NCBI GenBank assembly: GCA_029379385.1
Contig: CM055613.1
Coordinates: 23,409,652-23,473,651, forward strand
Reading direction: 5' to 3'
Length of the DNA: 64,000 nucleotides
Source: Quillaja saponaria
Lineage: Eukaryota; Streptophyta; Magnoliopsida; Fabales; Quillajaceae
Shown one piece after another: positions 48,200 to 60,208 of this stretch. Position numbers and translations under genes: made by a program. The notes beneath the pieces were generated by a model that was not told the origin of the DNA, searched no databases, and saw only the letters and a program-made list of their open reading frames with translations. Numbering within the stretch: position 1 is the first letter of the stretch; every line of letters starts with the position of its first letter.

Positions 48200-51100
48200 T
48201 CTCTTCCTTTATATTTTTTTGTCATCCATATAATCTTCCTCTTCGAATGCGTTATCACAAAGAAGAATTCTTGGAAGATCTAGTTCATCATCTGGTAGAA
48301 CTGATGCTATGAAATTAGTTTGATCATCTTGTAGGTAGTCTTTAACTATAGGCATTACTGCATCATTTTCATCATATACCATTGAACTATGAACATTGCC
48401 TCTAGCCTTTATCTTACAAATAACCCACAAATCTTGTCTTTCTTTCTTTGGAGAAGATATGAGATGTAGTAAATCTAGGTTGCTTGTTTTGCCAAAACAA
48501 ATGGTTCAAATTCTTATAATGTGATAGGTGATTCACTTCAACAAAACCATGTTTAAGGTTTACTTTAACTCCTTCTGGATCATACCAGTTGCATTTGAAC
48601 AAGACAACAATGGATATTCAACCTCTACTATTTCAGTTAACATACCATACCAATCAACTTCATTTTCATTATAGCATTCACCCTTCACACATATACCACT
48701 ATTCATTATTTTTTTGTATGCTCCATATGTTGTGTGTGGAACTTGTATCCATTGATATTGTATCCTTTATATGTTTTCACATGTCTACTTAGATGACATC
48801 CTATATCTCATACATGTTTATCAATGCTCGAGTCATTCATGGCCTATTAATTTAAGAAATTAATTTTTAAAATTCAAACATAAATACATAAGTTGTTATA
48901 AATGTATGGAAAATTGTATTGCTCACAAGATCACGAAGCCAATTTGCAAAATTCTTATCACATAGCTTTTCAAATTGTTGGTTGCTAATACCAGGCTTCT
49001 CTTGTTGCAAAATCGCATCATATTGACTACAAGAGTAAAAGAGACAACTTATTTTTAAAACATACCTTAACAATGCAAGAGTAAAGAGACAATTAGAAAT
49101 TTACTCCATTATACTGACTCACCTTATCATAATTCATGAGCAATTAAATCTTAACTGCATGATATTCATCATCATCTAGATCTCTAAAATTAGCATGGCC
49201 AATTGTCCATCCAGAATATCGAAAAATGTGAAGGCTAACTTCCTTTTTTTTCCCACCATCATCATTACGAGCTACTAGTCTCAACTTTGTTTGAAAATTG
49301 CTTGCAAAATAGAGGGAACAAAAATTTGTGATCTACTTTAAAATGTAGGCCTCAACGATTGAAGCTTCCACCCTGACTTTATTACCAGCCTTTTTCTTTA
49401 AACTATGCATACACCTGATAGATTATACACAATTTGCTTTTAAAATATCTCATGTGAAAGATAAATAGATTTTTGAATATTTAACTTGATTGAGTTGTAT
49501 ATATTACCTCTCATAGGGATACATCGACCACCAACTTTAGCTTCATAAGCCAAATGGATGATTAGATGTTCCATGGAATCAAAAAATCCCTAAACAAAAA
49601 TCTTTTCAAGTTTGCACAAGGTGACCATAATATTTTCCTCAAGTAATTCCATGTGTCCAACACGTAATTCAGTTACACGTATATCCTTGAAAAAATTTCT
49701 TACTTCTATCAAAGCATCCCATATACAATTTTTTACAAAATCTTGAAATGCCACAGGTAATAATCTCTCTACAAAAACATGGCAATAACAACTTTTCATT
49801 CTATAAAGCATTCATTGACCTTCACACCCTGAGACAAATTTGAAGCATACCCATTTGGAAATTTTAAATTTTTAACCTATCTACATTCCAGCTTTTTTTG
49901 TTTCTTATCTAAAGAATATGTTGCTTTATTCATTTTTTGTTTGTCGTCAGCCCCAACAATGATTTCCAATTCTCGACGCTTACACAAGACCCCCAAATCA
50001 GCATGTGCTTTGAAATTATCTTTGGATTTGTCCTTAAAGTCCATAATAGTGTTTACATTATTGAGAACATTTTTTTCAATATGCATTAAATCCAAGTTAT
50101 GCCGAATAAGATTTGTGGGCCAATAATCTAATTCCTAAAAGATAGACTTCTTCGTCCAATTATAGGTCATCCTAAATCCTTCAATATCTTTGTACCCTTT
50201 ACGGAATAGAACTTGTCTAAAAGAACTTACTCATTCTAGTACTTCATTCCCAGATAACCGTGGTAGCAGTGAACTCCATTCTTCTTTTTTCTTTCTGAAG
50301 GCATTTTTTTGTTTTCGGAATAGATGATCATGTGGCAAGAATTGTCTATGACAATCAAACCAACATGGTTTCTTACCATGTTTAAGTTGGAAGGACTTAG
50401 TAAGCTCTATGTAATAGGGACATGCTAAATTACCATGTGTACTCCACCCAAAAAGCATTACATATGCAGGAAAGTCACTGATTGTCCATAACAATGGAGC
50501 TTTCATATTAAATTTTATTTCAGTGAGGCGTCATAAGTTATAACTCCACAATGCCATAACTTTTTGAAATCATTTATCAATGGCCTTAAATAAATGTCTA
50601 TACTTTTACCGAGATAATATGGACCAGGAATTGTCAATGTCAAGAATAAATATTACTCCTTCATGCATAACCTTGGTGGCAAGTTGTATAGAATAATAAA
50701 ACTGGCCAATAAGAATAAGGAGATGATGAATTATCAAATAAAGTGAATCCATCGGCCATTAGACCTAAACGAACATTTCTGATTTCTTTTGCAAGCTCAG
50801 GAAAAGTATTGTCAAAGTGTTTTCATGCCTCTGCATCAGATGGATGGACAATCATGTTTTCTTTCTCACAAATGCCGATCTTATGCCATCTCCTTTGTCT
50901 AGTAGTGGACTTTACCATGTAAAGTCTTTGGAGCCTTGGTATTATTGGCAAATATCACAACACTTTTTTTGGCACAGGCTGCTTTTCATAATGTTTTGGT
51001 TTTTAACGGGGATAACCACAAACATTACATCAATCTCTATGTTTGTATTCATTGTAATACAACGTACAATCATTAGGACATACATCTATATTATCATTCC

Positions 51101-51719
51101 CAAGTTTTAACACTTTCACCACCTTCTTGGATTAGTAAAAGTTTGCCCGTAACTTCCCCCCTTATGGCAACATGGTCTTAATAATTGCTATAAATTGGTC
51201 AAAACAATTCTCAGAGACGTTGAGTTTTGATTTACAGCTTAAAAGCTGTGTAACTGCAAATAGCTTAGTGTGCTTATAGCAACCCTCCCACAAAGGCTCA
51301 TTGGCATCTGCAATAATATCAAAGAACTTTGCAACTTTAGGATTTGGATTTTCTGGACAAAAATTGAAATATGGCCCAGTAGAATCCATTACCATGTCTT
51401 CCATCCGATTGGTTTCTTTAAAATCTCCATATATTTCATCATTAATTGACGGACGAGGAACCCAACCCTCACCATGTAAGGGCCATTTCTTGTAATTTTT
51501 GGTATAACCTTTTTTGTATAAGTGAGGTGCAACGTCATTTCTTTCTAGAAACTTTATGTTATTGTAGATAGTACAAGGACACCTAATTTTTTCTGAATTG
51601 ACATAAGAAAGGTGACGACATGCAAAATCAAGAAAAGCTTCAACTCCAAACATAAACTCAACCGTCAATTGTCCATGGATTGCTCGTGGACGATCCATCC
51701 AACTACGAACAAGATCCAT
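48200..51719 (-). pseudogene. TNP2-like CACTA transposase, broken
   Basis: Catalytic transposase of CACTA elements. The start chosen is ATG 51719 (MDLVRSWMDRPRA), the transposase-associated N-terminal domain, open to 51162. It is followed by LGLMADGFTLFDNSSSPYSY near 50740, TIPGPYYLGKSIDIYLRPLI near 50610, LLWTISDFPAYVMLFGWSTH near 50490 with CWFDCHRQFLPHDH, then MDLMHIEKNVLNNV at 50095, MKSCYCHVFVERLLPVAFQD at 49800 and SMEHLIIHLAYEAKVGG near 49560. A C-terminal DUF4216-like piece follows (FKCNWYDPEGVKVNLKHGF at 48600). The order matches the family from end to end, but several stops and frameshifts split it. Confidence 0.85.
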
Positions 51720-51869
51720 GTTATTGCATATTAGTAGCAAGCTAGGTTTGACATTAACTAGAACAACAAGGATATGTATGAATGAAAGTATTATACATGC
51801 TTGTCTAGAAAATTCAAAATCGTGAGCAAATGATTCCAATTGGGGTTTTAGAGCTACTGTATAACTTTA

Positions 51870-51930
51870 TTCATGATGGATTATCCGAGACGGCCCAAGG
51901 GCACTCTCGAATAACATCATTTCTTGTATG
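51870..51930. repeat. right terminal region of the CACTA element
   Basis: Reverse complement reads CATACAAGAAATGATGTTAT, then GGGCCGTCTCGGATAATCC. It shares ACAAGAAA and the subterminal motif with the left end. The last bases are changed from the CACTA consensus. Confidence 0.7.
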
Positions 51931-52559
51931 AGTTACACTTATTGTATTGTCAAAAATTAATTGGATATTCTAATAAAAAAGAGTTAGTATAAAGAATGAC
52001 ATTAATCAAGAGCAAGAAGTTTTAATTGGATATACGAAATGGCTGAACCACCATTATTTTACTACTGAAAAATATGTAATTTATTGGATATATTTAATGT
52101 TCAGTAATTGACTAAGAAAGAAATGTATCATTGCCATCACTATATGATAGACTACTAAGTAGAGAGAATAGTAGTATGAACTATGAAAAAAGTGTTAATT
52201 TCATAATCAGTAGTAAAATAAGATTGCTAAAAATGCATTAGGCCCGGCAGAAAAACCAAACAAATCTTATATATATTCCAGCGATAAATAATACTCAAAA
52301 AAAAGAAAAAAAGAAAAAGAAAAAAGGAACGTTATTTCTTAGGAAAGGACATCATGCATATGTATCTCTACTTATAAGAAATAGATATGTGGAATTAAAA
52401 TTTTATTGTTAAATGAGAAGAAACTTACCATTAAACCAATGTCTCATTGGGAAATAAAAGGATGACAATAAATAGGGCATGGTATTTAGCTAAGATTCAA
52501 TATGCGGAACACACTCTTAGGTTGGACAATGAGAATAACTACGCATTCTTAAAATCAAC
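51931..52559. other. intergenic DNA
   Basis: AT-rich, no gene seen. It does not continue the Athila internal sequence that the CACTA element interrupts on its left side. Confidence 0.5.
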
Positions 52560-52900
52560 ATTCTTGTAAATACAATGCTACAAGTTTACTTGATTGTTGT
52601 TGCCGTGGAATTCAGGTTGCCAGTGCTGCAACAAGCTTGCTATCTGAGGCTTGTTCTGAATAGTTTCAGCATCAGATATTGTAGAGATCTCAACGAATTT
52701 TCTTTAGTACATTCCTTGATTTCATATTCTTTTGTGCTCTCCTTTGAACTATGGAGCTCCACACCCTCATTAATATGCTTATATGACTCTAAAACATCAT
52801 GATGAACAATTTCATGACTTGAATCTTGGGAAACACCATCATAAACTACGACACGTTCTGACTCTTTGACCATACAAACTTCTGTATCATCTATTCCCAT
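52560..52900 (-). pseudogene. fragment resembling the 5' exon of a WVD2-like (TPX2-family) gene
   Basis: From ATG at 52900 the minus strand reads MGIDDTEVCMVKESERVVVY, then DGVSQDSSHEIVHHDVLESY, and ESTKEYEIKECTKENS. This resembles the acidic N-terminus of plant WVD2-like/TPX2-domain microtubule proteins (start MG.E.TDICM-KE, block AKEYEVKECT). After KENS the matching sequence continues one base out of frame (VEISTISDAETIQNK), so a 1-bp loss near 52692 breaks it. No TPX2 (KLEEK) domain or further exon is seen. The frame upstream of the ATG is open to 52963 but looks like leader. Family identity is from memory. Confidence 0.5.
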
Positions 52901-55294
52901 TGCACTGTACTTGAGAAACCCAAGAAGATCAATTGGATATACTTGAGTTGGGATGCCACACAAAAAATTTGTTCCCTAAGCTCCTGATAATTACTTTTAC
53001 AAGCACAATTTGGTTGCTATTTTTAGGTTACCATCTAATATCAATAATTTTTAACAACAAGAACTTTTGCCATTGCCACAATTCTAAGTTTCAGGTTCAC
53101 TACAAAAAAAAGTTTGGTTGTTGCAGAGTTACACATGGCTAACAATGTGTAGAAAGGAAGTTTAGAAAAAATCATATTACTGTTAAAAAAGAAAAAGAAA
53201 AGAAGAAGAAGCTGTTTTATAAGATACAACTTTGACAAAGGGAAAATATATGAAGCAAACAATTTTATATAACTCAGCACTTGTTAGTTGTATCTAAAGA
53301 AGACTAGAAGAAATAATATGAATATATAAAAGATGAATAAGAATATTATTTTTGATAACTTGTAATAGGGCTTGGCCAAATAGTATAACAAAGGGAAGAA
53401 GGGTAATTAAAAATAAATACCATGTTGGATTCGACAAGCAAGAAAGAATACATTAATTTAACAAAAAGTAGTCACAAACATAATCATAATTCCAGAATTT
53501 GGCATAAACAAGATCAAATATGGAACTATTTGTTAATTTGAAGGGATAAAAACTTTTCAAACCAACTACCTGTCTAATAAAAAAATTCATCTCGAATGAC
53601 TTTATAAAAGGAAATGTGAGTGATTAAATATAAATTAGCATAATCTTAAAAACAGAAATAGTAAATAAGTAATACAATTTTTAGCCTAATAAGGAAAGTC
53701 TTTTATTTTAGTTTATGTTAATCTAAAATTAAATTACTTGAACGGTTGAAATTTAAAAATAATAATAATAGTGTGAATGGCTAAGATTAAAAATCTGTTT
53801 TTTGTTTTTGTTAAAACACTGTTGTCACACGGTTCACAAAGCATAGATGACAGCCACGGGCCATCATCGGGGTAATTAGAGATGACAATCACCATAATTA
53901 AATATCATTATAAGCCATCATCGGATCATTAGAGATGACAATAACCATAATTAAGAATCATTACAAATGATTACTATTATTTTTAAAGAATATCGGAGAT
54001 GATTGTTGTCACTGTTGATCACGGAAATTATGATAACTATTGCAATGGACTGTTAGGGCACGAAGACGATGATCATCACAATCAGGACTGTTGGATACCT
54101 CCACAATTGGGCACTGTGAAAAGCAATAAACCATACCACCGTAGACTACAAATGCCAACAAGTTCTATTAGCTTATATAGTTAGAAATTGTTGGAAGTAC
54201 AATTCCGATTATAATGTTTTATGTGATTCAAATTTATAATTGTAATTGTAACAAATTCTAATTTTAGAAGAATTAAAATTGATTTGGCTACTATTAATTT
54301 TAGTTTTGTACGCTAGACATATTCTTAAAGATTTCAAATCTGAAGGTGCTAGTTGGTTCAACGATGAAGTCTCTTGGTGTTGAATACCAAGGGCCTGGAA
54401 TCAAATCTTGCATTCACCTATGATGGAAGGTTTATGAGAAAAAACTATCTCTCAATATTCAGCTCATAACTCAATGGATTTTTAAAAATAAAAATAAAAT
54501 CTGAATCAAAATTAAAAAGTTTTATTTTATGAAAATGGGAAGGTTGCTCTATACAAAGCCCAAAATCGAATTAATCTTTAAAAATAAAAAATAAATCAAA
54601 AAAGAGAGAGAAAGGATAAATTAATTCCAATGCCATAGTATATATCTGGACTCACCACTTGCCATATCACCCACCATGTTCTTAATAATGTCCAGGACAA
54701 TATAAGTTCATTATATGCTATTGCTGTTATAGTCAAACAAATGAGGATGACTCCAGCTTGGTAGGATTTTCCCCAATGTAATACGAAATTCCCAGGATTA
54801 TAGTTTGGCCTTTCTTACTCAGTTTTTGAATCAAAATCTATTTAGAATTGTGCTATCTTGAATGAATTTTATACAGAAGAGAATAAATTTTTACCTCATG
54901 AAATGAAATATATGTTTGGAATTTTAATTAATGACTCTTGTTCTTCAGATGTTCCGGCCTTCACCTTCATTTCGTGGCCAAGCAATCAGTAATCCGTATG
55001 AAATTTGACAAAAATTTCTTAAGGTCTACACGTTCTTTGCAACCTAGATTCATGTAAAGGATTAACTGAAATGTTTGAAGCATTTTGGAGTTAAATTTTA
55101 GAGACCTCTATGGATACAGGAAAGAATTTGGGATCTAGATTTAGTATACTTTTTTTTAGGGTCAATTCCGCTTTCCCCCCTTAAACTCCCATATGAATAG
55201 TAATTTCTCATTTTTTCTATTAAATTGAACAAATTGCACACATTTTTTTATTCACAACTTGCAAATAATCCAATTCGTTAAAATCACCGTTAAC
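52901..55294. other. intergenic DNA with a short tandem duplication
   Basis: AT-rich, no gene seen. It contains the two-copy repeat at 53860-53965, listed separately. A 61-codon open stretch at 53999-54184 begins beside that repeat and has no recognised homology. Confidence 0.5.
53860..53965. repeat. two-copy tandem repeat, ~53-bp unit
   Basis: GCCATCATCGG followed by TTAGAGATGACAAT.ACCATAA and a TTA.ATCATTA end occurs twice in tandem, with a few substitutions and a small indel between copies. Confidence 0.8.
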
Positions 55295-55300
55295 TGTAAT

Positions 55301-56065
55301 GCCACACCCCACACGAAAGCATGACCAGCGGAAAAAATGGATAACCAAACCTCCATAACCCTGACTTCAAAATCAAAGAAATATACATGATCAATGACCA
55401 AACTAAAAGTTAAAAAGAGAAGTTTTTCAAAAACATAACTATATACAACAAATACTCAATTACTGAAATATATAGTAATTTAACTAAAAAATTTGATCGA
55501 AGATTCCCTGTAAAGTGGAACATGCCAAAATACAAACACACTATAACCTTAGTTACACACAACCAGATAACAACAACAACAACAATAACACTATAACCAC
55601 AAGAAGCTCCGCTCTATTTTCGAACTATAACACAATTCAAATCTCATGACTCAATGCTCTTATGTGACTACAAAGCTTCATCCCTTGGCTTCAAGTAAGT
55701 GATCTCAGGTGAATACCTTATCGCAACACTATTGGCAAGTCAAGTTTCAGTCGATAATGTTTGCTAAGATTCTGATACTTAAAAAAAATAAAAAAATATG
55801 AACAAATAGAGAATGAGTCATAAAGACTCAATAAGTGAAAAACGTGCCCAAATGGTACTAGCACCAATCAACATTTAATTATAAGACATGTGCATATTAG
55901 TATCACATCAGCATAACTTACAAAACAAATCAAATTTCACACGGACATATATGTATATACAATACCAAAACCCAAATAACTCACAAAAGATCATATTCAA
56001 ACAAAGTATCCAAAAGGGCCAATTGAAGTAACTCAGCACCCACACACTATATACACATCCTTCTC
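55301..56065 (+). repeat. left arm of the inverted repeat
   Basis: Degenerate inverted match of 59440-60208, strongest in the first ~75 bp. Substitutions and indels are frequent, so it is old. Confidence 0.6.
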
Positions 56066-59000
56066 GGGACTTTTTGCTCCCGCACATCAATAATATATAT
56101 AAGCTTCTCACATAACCTCACCGGGACTGAGTTACTCAAAAATATTTATTCAAATATTAAATTATCAAATCAAATATATCTCAAGTGCACCCAGATTATA
56201 TCTCATATATAAAAATAATTTCATTGGCCCTTATCAAATACAAACAAAGTTTCACATCAATACACAATACAACAAATACTAAAGTGTCAACAACAAAGCA
56301 CTTTTAGTAGTTAATTCAATCAAAGCGTTAAACACTCACATTTGATAACTATATACACATATACACATATGTACACGTAAACAAATATTCACAACTAGCA
56401 ACCAAGGGATAGTATCTTTCACTCACTAGGTTTATGGATTTGGCTCGTCGTTCCTTCTTGAACTCAAAGGTGTCGATGGATCTACAACACATTCCTGGAG
56501 CTAAACATCATAATTTCAAGTATTACTTAATTTATAAATATCATAGTTAATCCTCTAATTTCTCATAATTATATATATAAATATTAAGTTTCATGCATTC
56601 TTTTGAAACTAATCCCTCTTAGGCATTTTAAAACCACCTTAAGAGCATAATTAATTTCAACTCATGTTTGTGTATATTTATATATACATATACCAAGATA
56701 ATCAATACAAATCCCTCTCTTCTAACATTACACATATTCTAAACATTAACTCTACAATTGATTTAACTATTTAAAAGCTTGAATTATGAAAATTCAACAC
56801 CAATTCACTCTTAAACCTCCATGTTAATCACTTTCAAGCCTCCATTCTTACACTTTTATTCATAACTAATTCAAACCCTTCATCTAAATATCAACAAACA
56901 AGGGGGAAAAGGAATGAATTGCATGAAAGCAAGAGGATTACTCACAGCTAGCCTAGCAAATTGTAGTTGTCGTTGGTGAAGTTGTGGCTGCTAGCAGCTC
57001 TGCCATTGATGGAGTTGTGGCTGCCAAGGAGATGTTGCTAGCTGCTTGCACGACAGCTCTGCAGTCCAACGCTGCAGTCTTCCATGGCCTTAGAAAGACA
57101 ACTCGGCTGGAAGGAGGCCAGCTGCAAGCCAAAGCCAAAACAGGGCAGTTGCTGCCTTGTTGCTGCCCTCGGCTGAGATGAATGAAAGGAAGCAAAACAC
57201 GGTTGAAGGAAGGGTTCTCAAGGATAGAATAAAAGAAAGGAAAACATGGCAGAACCTAGAAAACTCAGGAAGCAAAGACAAGGAAAGGAAAAACAGCGGC
57301 GGTGGAAGAAAACAGGAGAGTTGGGCCAAAGAAAAAAGGGAAAGAAATCAAAGGATACGAGGAAAAAATGAAAAAAAACAAAAGAGAGTAAAGCAATATG
57401 GTCAAAGTCAAAGTTAATTGAATTTAGATTAAGTGTGTATATACTTTAAATATATATATATATATATAGTGTTTACTCGTTTTATTTTGTTTGTTTATAT
57501 AATAAAAGTTACACAAAATTTTTTAAGTTAAGGTTACAAAAATTTCTTAAGTTAGCATTATAATATCGGGTTGAAAACATATAACTTTTTTTTTTTTTTA
57601 ATGAATGAAAAAATATAAAAAAAATAACAATTAAAAAGATACCATTAACCTTTTTAATTTATGAAATAAACTAGGTTGCAAAACACAGCTCCCCTTTTAA
57701 AGTTAGAATTTCAAATCCAAATCCAATCAATTCTATCTAGAATTTCATCGATCATTAAAAAAAGAGTGAGAAAAAAGTTTGATTGAGAAGAATTCAAAGC
57801 ATTTAATATTTGTAAAAAAAGAAGAATAAGAATCTGATTGCAGGATGTAAATATATCTTTGAAATATCTATTCTTATTGAGACATGAATATGATAAAATT
57901 TATATATTTTGTCTCCCTCAGATTATATTTCTTGTATATTTATATTGTCAATATTAGCATGCTTAACAATAAATAAGATTATCTATCTTAATACATATAG
58001 GTTCTAAATTTAGAAGTGTTAGAACCCTAAACTTCTTATTTTACCTAACTATTTTTATAACAACTACTTATATTCACCACTGCCCAAAACTAAAATCATC
58101 CTTCTAACTCTCTAAATTTCTACCCTCAACCATTACCAATAAGAAAAAAAAAACTCTAATTCCCAAAGGAAATAAGTAATTTAGTTAATAAGAGACTTGG
58201 AAAATACCACAAACTAGGAGCTGCACCACAAAACAGGGTGGTGGCTGCACGTAGGACTAAGATTCTCAAAGGAGAAGCTAATGCCGCCAACTAAGGTAGC
58301 TTGAATCCTAACTGAACAAGCCATCATAATCTATAGCAAATCCCCTTTCAAATTTGATCACTACTAACCAAACAAAGGAGGAACCCTAGCTGCTGCCCAA
58401 CACAAGGTTTACGGTGGCTTGTTACTGCCTCCTACTGCCTTGCTACCGTGGTGTTTAAGGGTAGCTGTTGTTGCTGCAACATGCCTTCCCATCTCCAGCT
58501 ACAACGCTCCAAGGAAAAGCCAATAGGAGCTAAGAACAAGAAGGAGGAAAAGAAGATAAACTCGGGTACAAAGGAGGAATAGGCTACTGTGCAGTCCCAC
58601 CCTTCCAAACAAAACCAAAACAAAGAGAGAAAGAAAAACAAAGGGCAACTCAACTTCAGTTGGTACAGAAGGTAGCAGCTACCAAGCAAAATCCAAGAAG
58701 CTTCAAGAACGAAAACAGGGGAGGAAGGAACCAGAAGAATCGTGAAAGCCAGGGAGACTCAATTGGCTTTGAAAGTGGACTGTCTACAGCTAGCAAAAGA
58801 GCTGAAATTGAAGGAGGAAGGAACAGCCATCAAAGAAATTAAAGAAAAAACAGCTACAAGGAGGACAGCTCAGCAAGGAATTCAGTACCGCCCAAAACAG
58901 AGGAAAGAAAAAGCAAGGCACGGTTAGACCGAGGCATCTACTGTTATCCCAACTTGAACTCTCTGGACTAGGGAGGGCTGAATTAAGAGGACCAACACAC

Positions 59001-59439
59001 ATAGATAAGAAGGAGATGAGGTATTTTTCCTCGGCTGCTATAATCAGTCACCAGAAAATTCTAGAGCCCTCGTAAGTAGGAGAAAAAGGAGTGCAAAGGC
59101 GGTGAATCACCCAAAGGAAAAAAATTGAAATATAACAAAAGGCAAAAAAACAACTTAAATATCAAAGTCAAAATTCAACTTTTGTGGCTTATAATTAACT
59201 TGTATTTGATGTCTACATATATAGATTTATATAGCTATATCCATATATTATTTTATTTAATGCTACGATAATTTATGTACAAACATAAGAAAAAAATCGT
59301 ATGTCATGTTGTTGGTTTATAACAATATGTTTAATTTTTTTTTTTCTAATTTGTTTATGTGGTTGTCACTTTATAACTAAAATTTATATATTATATCCAA
59401 CACTTGACTTTACGATATCGGGTTATAACAGCGTAAATG
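56066..59439. other. centre of the inverted-repeat structure
   Basis: About 3.4 kb without a recognised gene. Two purine-rich, GC-richer blocks (about 56940-57420 and 58220-59120) give small open frames of low complexity (Lys/Glu/Arg-rich on plus, Ala/Ser/Cys-rich on minus). Each is followed by AATAT.GTCAAAGTCAAA-like sequence and then an AT-rich stretch ending in a TATCGGGTT block, suggesting two related direct units. An (AT)n tract lies near 57450-57468. Confidence 0.4.
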
Positions 59440-60208
59440 CCCGATAGGAGAGATACTGTTGTGCGGGACTGAGTTACTTGTTGACCCTTTGTTTGCTTTG
59501 TATGCTATGATTGTGCTGATTAATTTGTGATCCTATAAATCATGTAAGTTGTGAATTTATGACGATTACAAATGTGTACGTGCATTTTGATTTAAAGCAT
59601 GAACATTGTCACATGATATTAATTGACTATATATGTTATATACTTGTGTTGAGTGATGTTAATATATTTTTGGTACGATTTTTCACTTACAGAGTCCATA
59701 AGACTTACCCCACTCTTATGGTATTTTTATTTTTCTTAGTAACATGAGTTCTATAAATGGTATCGCCGAGCTAGTAACCTACCAATAGAGTATGGCAAGG
59801 TATTTTTCAAGATCTCAGACTTGAAGTCAATGATGAAAGTTTGCAGTCATACTAGAACTGCAAGGTGTCTAATTTCGTATAATGTAAGAGTTTAGTATTT
59901 ATCTTGTTTATGATGTGGATGGAGCGTAGGTCCTTGTCATCTTTGCATTATTATTGTGTAAAATCATGAATATATGTTATTGTATTTTGAGGCAGGTTCC
60001 ATATTGCAGGGAACCTCTGTCAAAATTTTTAGTAAATTGTTGTTGGTTTCAGAAAATAAACTTTTACACTGAACTTCTGTTTTATAAAAATTTACTTTTA
60101 TTCTTTAGCTGGGTCAAGAGTAATTTTGTTACTTGGTTTTGAAGTCAGGGTTACAGCGATTTGGTTATCTAATCCTCCAACCAGTCATGCCTCCGTAAGG
60201 GGTGTGAC
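59440..60208 (-). repeat. right arm of the inverted repeat
   Basis: Reverse-complement counterpart of the left arm. The inner end near 59469-59478 (CTGAGTTACT) pairs with AGTAACTCAG near 56027. Confidence 0.6.

Larger units (their letters stand above)
44886..51930 (-). mobile_element. CACTA (En/Spm) DNA transposon, degenerate autonomous-type
   Basis: The left terminus is CACTACAAGAAA at 44886, followed by subterminal repeats (TCTGAGATGGCC, GTCTCAGATAA, GTCGTCTTAGATAAG, GGGCCGTCTCATATAA) to about 45035. The right end has GGATTATCCGAGACGGCCC at about 51880 and ends TTTCTTGTATG near 51930, where TTTCTTGTAGTG is expected. On the minus strand it carries a TNP2-like transposase pseudogene and then a TNPA-like pseudogene, the usual plant CACTA order. 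The 3-bp flanks (TCC left, AGT right) do not match. It is probably immobile itself, though its ends might still be recognised. Confidence 0.85.
55301..60208. mobile_element. 4.9 kb structure bounded by ~0.77 kb inverted repeats
   Basis: The outer ends are GCCACACCCC at 55301 and GGGGTGTGAC ending at 60208. The left sequence (GGATAACCAAACCTCCATAA, then CCCTGACTTCAAAA) matches the reverse complement of the right (AGATAACCAAATCGCTGTAA, then CCCTGACTTCAAAA). Similarity continues inwards (GGCTTCAAGTAAGTGATCTC against GACTTCAAGTCTGAGATCT; AAGTGAAAAACGTGCC against AAGTGAAAAATCGTACC) to about 56065 and 59440. Inside, AATATCGGGTTGAAAACA (57562) and GATATCGGGTTATAACA (59414) occur in direct orientation and look like LTR ends. 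It could be a long-TIR DNA transposon, or LTR-like copies in opposite orientation. No transposase or pol protein is recognised. Confidence 0.55.

Noticed and set aside
45909..51839. Host genes inside the 45-52 kb block
   Set aside because: All recognisable protein pieces belong to CACTA TNP2- and TNPA-type proteins. No captured host exon was identified within the element.
57090..57417. Lys/Arg/Glu-rich plus-strand frame and overlapping Ser/Leu/Phe-rich minus-strand frame
   Set aside because: Low-complexity purine-rich DNA gives open frames on both strands. No motif, start context or partner exon supports a gene.
58432..59002. Small frames at 58.4-59.0 kb on both strands
   Set aside because: Same low-complexity pattern as the block at 57 kb, within the inverted-repeat structure. 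No family recognised.
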